DNA from: Panacibacter ginsenosidivorans
GTDB taxonomy: Bacteria > Bacteroidota > Bacteroidia > Chitinophagales > Chitinophagaceae
Length of the DNA: 64,000 nucleotides
Assembly (NCBI RefSeq): GCF_007971225.1
Contig: NZ_CP042435.1
Span: forward strand, 5,149,501-5,213,500
Direction: 5' to 3'
A program made the position numbers and the translations under genes. Shown in pieces: positions 57,749 through 64,000 of the stretch. Each line of letters opens with the position of its first letter. The stretch's first letter is position 1. The notes under the pieces were generated by a model. The model was not told where the DNA came from. It saw only the letters and a program-made list of their open reading frames with translations, and ran no database searches.

Positions 57749-60250
57749 TTATTTCAAATTTTTATCCGGCTTTGCTACATGTTGCTTCAGCGTTAAATAA
57801 TCTAGAAAGTAAATAACCTTTAGAGAGAGATTATTATTGTTGTCTGATTTGATCGTGTTTTTGAAGTTTTCAAAATAGCGTGATTCTACATCGTTACTGA
57901 AATACTGCGTTGCATTCTTCCAAACAATATTGATGAAGCTTCCCGGCGCAAACTGCCATGAGTAAACCATGTCTATATTAAAGAAATTTACATTTTGGTT
58001 TGCGTCAGGATGAAAGTCTGGATTAGGTTTTAGCGTTCCATCGTGTTGAAGTATAAAGAAATCTTTGTTGTCAACCGTACTTAGATAATGCCTTGCTCTG
58101 AAAGTAATTCCCATCTTGTTGGTGAAACTATATTTTACACTTAGCGTATTTTCAACTGTGTTTACTTTTCGTTTTGCAAAATTGATATCACTGCTTCCGT
58201 CAACATAAGTATAGCCCATATTGTTCAACTGCGGGGAGAGATTTAAATTATGCGAAAGACTTAATTTATTGTTGATCCTAAAGTTTTGTCCCATAGAGAT
58301 GTTTGCACTAAACTGGCCGTAAAAATTTATGCCTGTTTTTGTAAACGCATCTATGAAGAAAGAATATTTTTTACTGTCGTTACTCTCGGCCCATGCTTCT
58401 ACCATTATATTACTACCACGCTTAAAGAACCAACCGGTTTGTCTTGGTTCATAAAAATCATTTTGTTTAAAGTTGTACCCTGTAAATATTCCAAAGAACC
58501 AAAGCTTTTTGGTTTGTACGTTAGCGTTTACATTAAAACCTGCAGATTGATATTTTTCATCTACCGGTGCAATCTTCTTTGCAAGCATGCTGCTGTTAAC
58601 GTTGAAGTTAACATTGATGCGATTATACCAACCTTTTGGTTCATTAAAATGATAGCCCATCCATAAATAATGATTGATATAATTGTTATTGGTAAAATAA
58701 CCCATATCATCACTGCTATATTTGGTATCTGTTCTTTCCTGTGACAAATTGAAATTAAAACGGCCACTGGTTTTACCAAAATGTAATTCATGACTAAAAC
58801 CGGTTTCTGTTTTTCCTTCTGATAAATAGCCAAAACGATTGCTTACAGCAAGTTTACCACCAAGGTTATAAGTGTTCTTTTTATTATTTAATTCAAATAG
58901 GCCTGCTGTTACATTAGCATCATAATCTTTGCCGCTGCGCCATACATTTGTGTTGATAAGTGATACACTGGAATTGTGTTTCAGGGTTTGATCAAGAACA
59001 AATACATTGTAATTAGTCAATGGATCGGTGAGTAACTGGCTCTGTTCTTTTGTTGAAGTGTTTTCTATTGTGGCATATTGTGGTTTAGTGATCGCATTTA
59101 AAAAGCCAATGCCCAGGCCACTTTGTGTACGGCCTGAAATTTTTGTAGCGTTGATCAATTTAGATTCCGTTGGATTTTTTATGATGCTTTCTGAACTATC
59201 TATCTCATTATACACATCATACCTGTGAATAGGAGAGCCGCCTATTCTTCTTGAATAAAATAAATTTCCTTTACTAAATAATTCAGTTCCCTCTGTAAAG
59301 AAATTCCGGTACTCATTATATTTTACTTCAAACGGTGTAAGATTCAGAACCTGGTTATCACTTTGCACCTGCCCGAAATCCGGTATCAGCGTAGCATCTA
59401 AAGTAAATGCCTGGTTAATGCCATACTTTACATCAAGGCCACCATTAACCTGGCTTGTCCAGTTTTTTTCAGCAGGATTATTATATGGGTAATGATTGCC
59501 ATAAACTGACAAATAAGGTGAGAATTGCAAACGCAATGGTGGCTTTATATTCGATAAGCCTTTCCATATACCTTCCTGTGTAAGAAAGCCATTTACATTT
59601 ACATCAATTGGATTCCACGTATTTTGTTCTTCTGTTTTCCTTCTTCTGCGTGTTATGTTAACGCCCCAATCCTGCACATCTTTTTTGCCAAAGCGAATAG
59701 CAGAAAAAGGGATGAACATTTCAAAACTCCAGCCACTATCTGTTATAACGGCACCGCTTTTCCATACGCCGTTCCAGCTAAAATCTTCCATGTCTCCATC
59801 CATACTTGGCGGGTTCATTTTTGCATCCCATTGTTCACCTAATGGCGTCACAAAATATTCAAAGCCGTTTAGCTTATCATTGTATGTGTCAAAAATAACC
59901 CCGATATAATCATTGGTTCCATAGCCGTCACGCACTCCCATAAGTTGCGTGGCAATACTGTCTTTGCTTCTTTCATAACAAAAGCCCCCAAAATAAATCC
60001 CTTCGTCACTATACATTAAATAGGCAATTGTTCTGTTTTCAAAATTTTCTTTAGCGCCCATCTTTGGTCTGAAGTAAACCAAATCAGTCATTACAGCTGC
60101 ATCTTTCCATGCTTCCTCATTTAACACTCCATCAATTTTTAAAATGCCTGCTGTACGTTTTGCATCAAGCACCCTGGGTTTGTTTGTTTGTGCCGTGCTT
60201 CTAAAAGAAACAAGCAGAAAAAAGATGAATAATGCAGTGCTGGTTTTCAT
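57749..60250 (-). CDS. DUF5916 outer-membrane protein with N-terminal CBM9-like domain
   Basis: An 833-residue exported protein. Signal peptide (cleavage near STAQT), then a CBM9-like domain (about 28-220: LKIDGVLNEEAWKDAA, AYLMYSDEGIYFGGFCYE, WSFEMFIPFSAIRFG). A long C-terminal region is rich in beta-strands and aromatic residues (DUF5916), with FRNFFTEGTELFSKGNLFYSR-like text (written YNEYRNFFTEGTELFSK) and a probable outer-membrane barrel. The family is widespread in Bacteroidota and has no proven function; binding or transport of glycans or peptides is possible. Its 3' end is next to a full repeat palindrome shared with the GH78-like gene. Confidence 0.88.
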   Translation of the reverse strand: MKTSTALFIFFLLVSFRSTAQTNKPRVLDAKRTAGILKIDGVLNEEAWKDAAVMTDLVYFRPKMGAKENFENRTIAYLMYSDEGIYFGGFCYERSKDSIATQLMGVRDGYGTNDYIGVIFDTYNDKLNGFEYFVTPLGEQWDAKMNPPSMDGDMEDFSWNGVWKSGAVITDSGWSFEMFIPFSAIRFGKKDVQDWGVNITRRRRKTEEQNTWNPIDVNVNGFLTQEGIWKGLSNIKPPLRLQFSPYLSVYGNHYPYNNPAEKNWTSQVNGGLDVKYGINQAFTLDATLIPDFGQVQSDNQVLNLTPFEVKYNEYRNFFTEGTELFSKGNLFYSRRIGGSPIHRYDVYNEIDSSESIIKNPTESKLINATKISGRTQSGLGIGFLNAITKPQYATIENTSTKEQSQLLTDPLTNYNVFVLDQTLKHNSSVSLINTNVWRSGKDYDANVTAGLFELNNKKNTYNLGGKLAVSNRFGYLSEGKTETGFSHELHFGKTSGRFNFNLSQERTDTKYSSDDMGYFTNNNYINHYLWMGYHFNEPKGWYNRINVNFNVNSSMLAKKIAPVDEKYQSAGFNVNANVQTKKLWFFGIFTGYNFKQNDFYEPRQTGWFFKRGSNIMVEAWAESNDSKKYSFFIDAFTKTGINFYGQFSANISMGQNFRINNKLSLSHNLNLSPQLNNMGYTYVDGSSDINFAKRKVNTVENTLSVKYSFTNKMGITFRARHYLSTVDNKDFFILQHDGTLKPNPDFHPDANQNVNFFNIDMVYSWQFAPGSFINIVWKNATQYFSNDVESRYFENFKNTIKSDNNNNLSLKVIYFLDYLTLKQHVAKPDKNLK

Positions 60251-60410
60251 GATCCTGTATAAAGGTTTTATGCTGAACGGGATAAGTGTGCAAAATGTTA
60301 CACTACTAGTTTTTTCGTAGATTCAAAATTCAAGGATATTGATACCGGTAAACAGTTAATTTATGTAAAGAGTAGTTTATGGCTGACGAATGGTAAGAGA
60401 GAAGCGAAAT

Positions 60411-60490
60411 ATTTTTTTGAGCCAGGGTTAAGAATCTGCATAAAGATTTTGTTGCGTCGCACACTTGTACGTTTTACTTATAAAGCAACA
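60411..60490 (+). repeat. Dispersed repeat arm, left orientation (single)
   Basis: Tip ATTTTTTTGAGCCAGGG, core GTTGCGTCGCACACTTGTAC at 60451-60470. The 60251-60599 gap contains nothing else that I recognise apart from the presumed DUF5916 promoter. Confidence 0.86.
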
Positions 60491-60599
60491 AAGTAAACAG
60501 GACAGGATTGTATAAGATAAATGGGAATGTAAACGACTGTATAGTTTTTGCTGTCGTTAAAATTATTTTTTTCGCAGATTAAAAGTAAAGTTTATCTGG

Positions 60600-61430
60600 C
60601 TACTCTTTTATAAACTTTTGGGTAAATAAAGTTTTATCTGGCATCAATATCCTCACAAGATAAAGACCGGTTGCCAGTTGTCTTACATCAATGCTTTCCA
60701 TAACAAGCTTATTTTCAGTAAAAGATGTGGATTGCTGACGTAGTATTTTGCCTGTGCCATCAAAAACAATTATGGAGCCATTGCCACTTTGTTTCGCTAT
60801 AATTTCTATCCAAAGTCTGTCTGATACAGGATTTGGATACATCCTGAAAGGCACGGCATCGGGTCCTTTTACTGAAACAATATTTGAATAGCCATAAGTT
60901 GTATCACTGTTGAGTTGCCTGATACGATAGAAAGTAACACCGCTGTAATCATTATAATCGGGTAAATGATAATTCTTTTTGAAGTTGGTTTTTGTTGAAG
61001 CCAATGCAAAATTAATAGTGGCAAAATGAAAGGTATCGGCAGGTGATCTTTCAATATTAAAGCCCGATGCTTTGAACGCATATTTTGTTTCCCAATTCAG
61101 GTCAATGGTTAAATTGTTTGCTCTCTCTGCTTTAAGGGTAAGTGCAGGCTTCTGATCTTTTAGAGATAAACAATTTGCTTTTGCTTTATTTATAAATTCA
61201 GCCGTTTTGAATGTAATAACACTGGGTTCTAAAAGATCAATATGTACGAAATTTATTTTTCTTTCAGCAGGTTGTATCATATTTTCAGCTGGCCGTATGG
61301 GAGTAAATGCAAACGGCATTGCTGCTTTTTTTTGAACAGGCAGTTTAGATGCCGTTAGCTGTGCTTCAGTGTTTCGCGAAAGCATCAGGCCGGTAAGTAT
61401 GCATAATAACAGGTATTTTTTCATCAGCAT
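60600..61430 (-). CDS. Secreted protein with type IX secretion C-terminal sorting domain
   Basis: A 276-residue protein with a signal peptide (cleavage near TEAQL; second possible start at the Met two residues in). The N-terminal part is disordered and Ala/Pro-rich. A fibronectin-like beta domain follows (about 100-190: LTIDLNWETKYAFKASGFNI, ERSPADTFHF, TFYRIRQLNSD). The C-terminal 80 residues are a T9SS sorting domain: RMYPNPVSDRLWI, GKILRQQST, IDVRQLATGLYLVRI and final FTQKFIKE. It should be exported across the outer membrane and attached or released. No catalytic domain is present. It supports the Bacteroidota assignment. Confidence 0.88.
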   Translation of the reverse strand: MLMKKYLLLCILTGLMLSRNTEAQLTASKLPVQKKAAMPFAFTPIRPAENMIQPAERKINFVHIDLLEPSVITFKTAEFINKAKANCLSLKDQKPALTLKAERANNLTIDLNWETKYAFKASGFNIERSPADTFHFATINFALASTKTNFKKNYHLPDYNDYSGVTFYRIRQLNSDTTYGYSNIVSVKGPDAVPFRMYPNPVSDRLWIEIIAKQSGNGSIIVFDGTGKILRQQSTSFTENKLVMESIDVRQLATGLYLVRILMPDKTLFTQKFIKE

Positions 61431-61514
61431 GAATTTTTATTACAGATAAAAATGTGCACCTCAGCTATGGACTGTGCATCAATAGAATGATTCACTTAGC
61501 TACAACGGTAACTG

Positions 61515-62069
61515 TTATGGGAAAACATAATTCCATTCTGCATTGGATTGAACATCCCAGCCATAGGTTGTCTTGTCCCCTCCGCTGCCATCTGCTCTTT
61601 GTTTGCGTTGCTGCCACGCAATTCTTGACGGACTTAACGAAATAGCAAAAGTGGGATATTCAGAACTGGCAGATTCCTGAACTGACGTTATAGTAACATC
61701 TTCCATACGAATCTTATAATAGGTAAAAGCGGTAGTTCCTGGTTTTATCATATAAACATCCACACTGGTAAGTTTTGTGCCATTATAAAGTAGTTTCTTA
61801 AATAAAACGGAAGCAGGATTTATAGACATCATAAAGTTGAACTCTGAGGTGGATGTTTGGCAGCCTGTGGTACCGCTGGGACAGCCACTCTCTCCTTGAG
61901 AAAAAGAAAGTCCATCAATTTCACCGGTGTGTCCGGGCACAACAGAGCCACCGTTTAATAGCGTAGTTCCATCAAGTGCTTTGATTAATACCTGATGTGA
62001 TTGTGCAATTACACTGTTGCAATAAAATATACATGCTGCAATAAACGACAAGGCAATAATTTTTCTCAT
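61515..62069 (-). CDS. Sec-exported Hcp-like protein (T6SS_HCP fold)
   Basis: A 184-residue protein that starts with a signal peptide (cleavage near SVIAQS) and continues as an Hcp-type beta-barrel: GEIDGLSFSQGESG, EFNFMMSINPASVLFKKLLYNG, FTYYKIRMEDVTITSVQES and the C-terminal KTTYGWDVQSNAEW. True Hcp forms the tube of type VI secretion and has no signal peptide; no other T6SS gene is in the window. An exported Hcp fold therefore probably has another role, such as a periplasmic or surface ring-forming protein. It is 84 bases downstream of the T9SS protein's start, on the same strand but upstream of it in transcription order. Confidence 0.85.
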   Translation of the reverse strand: MRKIIALSFIAACIFYCNSVIAQSHQVLIKALDGTTLLNGGSVVPGHTGEIDGLSFSQGESGCPSGTTGCQTSTSEFNFMMSINPASVLFKKLLYNGTKLTSVDVYMIKPGTTAFTYYKIRMEDVTITSVQESASSEYPTFAISLSPSRIAWQQRKQRADGSGGDKTTYGWDVQSNAEWNYVFP

Positions 62070-62503
62070 ACAATTTGTTTTAAATGATCATAACATGTCA
62101 AAGACAGTACTGGCGTATTACTTAACTAAACTGGTGTGATAGATTTGTTAGCGGTACGGTTTGAAAGGATAAACAGAAAAGCCCAATACTGCGTAAGTTA
62201 AAGAAATAAAAGAGAGGAATAAATTATTTTTTGCCTTATGATATTTTGTTCTAATTCGATGGAAAAAATACCGACAAAAAGAGCTCCAAAATAAGAAGCC
62301 GTTATAAAGCGCAATAAGTTTTGAGCAAAATTTTATATCAATCTTACACAATTTTACGTTGTTAAATTATATATGCAGATAAACATAAGGTTTTGAGATA
62401 TATGTGCAATTAAAGTTACCCACCGCTTTTATAGCGTAGCTTTAATGTAAGAAAATAAATTGCTGCGTAATGGGCAATTGATTTATAGTAAAAACAAATT
62501 CCT
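62070..62503. other. Intergenic region, AT-rich
   Basis: A 434-base gap between the divergent Hcp-like and 62504 genes; promoters for both must lie here. A minus-strand frame of 67 codons (62148-62351) is present but lacks a convincing N-terminus or composition and is not called. No dispersed repeat arm is seen. Confidence 0.6.
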
Positions 62504-62761
62504 ATGTTACAAACAAGTTGTGAAATTCGCGGGTTGCTGTATAAACTAAAATATACCCGTATAAATACAAAAGAAGGAGAATTATTTAAAGGCATTCTTT
62601 TTTTAGAAAATGCTTTTGGCTTTTCTTATATTATTAAGGAAGGGAAAATAGTTTTATTCGATCCATCTTTTGCTGACCAGGTTCGTAAAGACGCTATCAT
62701 TAAAGCCATTGCAGAAGATATCAAAAATAGCTATATTAAGTTTCGCCGGCCGGGTATGTAG
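62504..62761 (+). CDS. Small protein of unknown function
   Basis: An 85-residue cytoplasmic protein with an alternating pattern (GLLYKLKYTRINTKEGELF, KGILFLENAFGFSYIIKEGK) and a helical C-terminus (ADQVRKDAIIKAIAEDIKNS). No family was recognised. It has a good ATG and composition close to its neighbours. A full repeat palindrome follows directly after the stop codon, as for many genes here. Confidence 0.65.
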   Translation: MLQTSCEIRGLLYKLKYTRINTKEGELFKGILFLENAFGFSYIIKEGKIVLFDPSFADQVRKDAIIKAIAEDIKNSYIKFRRPGM

Positions 62762-62958
62762 ATACTTATGATACCGGCTGCAGTATTTCATAGGAGCTTT
62801 TCTTGCGTCGCACTCTTGTGCAATTTGGATGTGAAGCGGCAATCGATAAGTTACCAATTTTATTTTATTGTATTAAACGTTTAATACCCTTCAAAACGCA
62901 CAAGTGAGTGACACAACAATCGATGCCATAAAATGCCGCAGCTAGTGACAAAAAAATA
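62762..62958. repeat. Dispersed repeat, full palindrome (left A + right B)
   Basis: Left tip CTTATGATACCGGCTGCAG, left core CTTGCGTCGCACTCTTGTGC at 62802-62821. Right core ACGCACAAGTGAGTGACACA at 62895-62914, right tip GCTAGTGACAAAAAAATAA (subtype B). The loop includes a perfect 16-bp palindrome TATTAAACGTTTAATA (62871-62886). Confidence 0.85.
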
Positions 62959-63010
62959 AAGCGGCATTCACAAATACCAAAATAAAATAATAGCCAGATT
63001 TGTAAATACA

Positions 63011-63050
63011 AAAGCCGGCTATCAAAAAATGTATATGATAACCGGCCTTA
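63011..63050 (-). terminator. Intrinsic terminator of the cyanophycin synthetase gene
   Basis: GCCGGCTATC (63014-63023) pairs, with one C/A mismatch, with GATAACCGGC (63037-63046). On the minus strand TTTTG-rich sequence follows. It lies just after the gene's stop. Confidence 0.75.
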
Positions 63051-63063
63051 TAAAAATCATTCA

Positions 63064-64000
63064 CTACACAGCCGCTAATATTTCTGCATCCTCTTTTTCT
63101 TTCAAAGCTTTTATAAGATCAAGCGCTTCTGCAACCACATCGCACATAATGGTTACAAGAGAACCGGGCTTTGCGGTATTGTAGGCATGCATGATCGCTT
63201 CCTTCTCATTGTAGATAATGGTAATAGGAATTTCTTTTGCTCTTGTTTCATTAATTCCTTCTACCAATAAATTTACAATCTCTTCTGCGGTGCGGCCACG
63301 CAGGTTTTTATCCTGGCGTATAATGATCTCATCAAAACATGTGGCAGAGATGCGGCCAAGATCTTTAATGTCTTCATCACGCCTGTCACCAGTACCGCTG
63401 ATGATACCCACTTTTGGTGTGCCATCCATCTTACTTACAAAATCGCAAAGTAGTTCAAGACCTGCAGGGTTGTGTGCAAAGTCAACCAGGAACTTGAATG
63501 TGCGGAACTCGAATAAATTCAAACGTCCCGGTGTTTGCGAAGCAGAAGGAACAAATGTGCTTAATGCACTGCGTATGTCTTCAATGGAAATATCTTTAAA
63601 TAGATATGTGGCAAGCACAGCAGGTAATGTATTCATAATATTATGCAATGCTTTGCCACCATAAGTAATAGGAATGTCTGTAACCTTTGCCACACGAATC
63701 TTCCAGGTGCCTTTCATGATTGTTACATAACCATTTTCATACACTGCTGCATAACCACCTTCAGCACAATGTGCTTTGATACGCGGATTATTTTCATCCA
63801 TGCTGAAGTAAGCAACATTACATTCAAGGCCTTTATGCATGTTATATACCAGATCATCATCTGCATTTAAAATAGCAAAGCCACTTTTAAATGTCGTTTC
63901 AGGAATTACAGCTTTTACACGAGCCATTTGTTCTAAAGTATCGATGCCACCAAGTCCTAGATGATCCGCTGTAACATTCGTAACAATACTTACGTTGCAA
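63064..64000 (-). CDS. cphA: Cyanophycin synthetase, C-terminal part (5' end outside window)
   Basis: This is the Mur-ligase-like C-terminal module of cyanophycin synthetase, which makes multi-L-arginyl-poly-L-aspartate or a related polymer using ATP. The frame is open to the right edge beyond the Met at 63927: VTNVTADHLGLGGIDTLEQM precedes it, so that Met is internal. About 312 residues are visible, including ARVKAVIPETTFKSG, SQTPGRLNLFEF, FKFLVDFAHNPAGLELL and VGIISGTGDRRDEDI, all typical of the family. The ATP-grasp half lies outside. A related Mur-ligase cannot be excluded, but the motif set fits CphA well. Confidence 0.92.
   Translation of the reverse strand, partial: CNVSIVTNVTADHLGLGGIDTLEQMARVKAVIPETTFKSGFAILNADDDLVYNMHKGLECNVAYFSMDENNPRIKAHCAEGGYAAVYENGYVTIMKGTWKIRVAKVTDIPITYGGKALHNIMNTLPAVLATYLFKDISIEDIRSALSTFVPSASQTPGRLNLFEFRTFKFLVDFAHNPAGLELLCDFVSKMDGTPKVGIISGTGDRRDEDIKDLGRISATCFDEIIIRQDKNLRGRTAEEIVNLLVEGINETRAKEIPITIIYNEKEAIMHAYNTAKPGSLVTIMCDVVAEALDLIKALKEKEDAEILAAV

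Noticed and set aside
61515-62069. A type VI secretion locus
   Set aside because: Only the Hcp-like protein is present, it has a signal peptide, and no sheath, VgrG or membrane-complex gene is nearby.
62148-62351. 67-codon minus-strand reading frame between the Hcp-like gene and the 62504 gene
   Set aside because: No domain, no signal peptide and a composition of untranslated AT-rich DNA.
1571-62958. The repeated 20-bp cores as a CRISPR array
   Set aside because: Copies are kilobases apart, in both orientations, between unrelated genes, with no regular spacers and no cas genes.
1571-62958. The dispersed arms as simple intrinsic terminators
   Set aside because: Single arms are not self-complementary over their length, and several lie beside a separate, proper terminator or upstream of genes. 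Only the full palindromes could act as hairpins.

Overview
The window reads as an AT-rich chromosomal segment from a Bacteroidota bacterium, most probably family Chitinophagaceae. The evidence is a type IX secretion C-terminal sorting domain, a bacterial Lhr helicase of the ligase-associated type, a LytS/LytTR two-component pair, DUF5916 and DUF2961 proteins, many secreted lipoproteins, almost no Shine-Dalgarno signals, and a few promoter boxes of the Bacteroidota TAnnTTTG type. No tRNA, rRNA, CRISPR array, transposase or phage gene was seen.

Layout. 1-1.6 kb: the C-terminal part of rpoB, closed by a strong terminator with no rpoC behind it. 1.8-10.4 kb: a frameshifted small secreted-protein gene, DUF72, a peptidoglycan amidase lipoprotein, a MOSC protein, a LytS/LytTR pair, a methyltransferase and an Lhr helicase. 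10.7-16 kb: a sugar locus (GH2 enzyme, XylR-like AraC regulator, FucP-like permease). 16.3-20.8 kb: a probable metal/redox locus (porin, Rieske protein, imelysin lipoprotein, di-haem oxidoreductase). 20.9-30 kb: mostly single genes (methyltransferase, Lcl-domain lipoprotein, flavin reductase, acyltransferase, M20 peptidase, DNA polymerase IV, 1-Cys peroxiredoxin, amidohydrolase). 30-38 kb: GH172-type protein, GntR/sugar-binding regulator, NUDIX-fold regulator, and a 1247-residue ThuA / sugar dehydrogenase / PKD / cytochrome c / CBM protein. 38-42 kb: a single-polypeptide restriction-modification enzyme and a four-helix membrane protein. 42-60 kb: a second glycan region (GH106, esterase, Dabb, TIM-barrel epimerase, GH78, GH127, second GH78-like, DUF5916). 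60-64 kb: T9SS cargo, a Sec-exported Hcp-like protein, and the 5' truncated end of a cyanophycin synthetase.

The glycan genes fit the dismantling of rhamnose- and arabinose-containing plant or exopolysaccharide side chains. GH78 and GH106 would remove L-rhamnose and GH127 beta-L-arabinofuranose. An esterase, a permease and three sugar-sensing regulators sit nearby, but no SusC/SusD pair is in view.

The most striking structure is not a gene. I count 42 copies of a roughly 60-80 bp arm whose core is GTTGCGTCGCACACTTGTAC or its reverse complement. They occupy most intergenic gaps and no coding region once starts are placed sensibly. Ten gaps carry two arms as an inverted pair (a full palindrome of about 110-230 bp), and 22 arms stand alone. 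Two sequence subfamilies exist, in which core and outer tip tend to change together. Many arms begin at a stop codon or in the T-tract of an intrinsic terminator, and several loops hold a second, unrelated inverted repeat. I do not recognise this family; it looks like a very abundant non-autonomous palindromic element whose mobiliser is outside the window.
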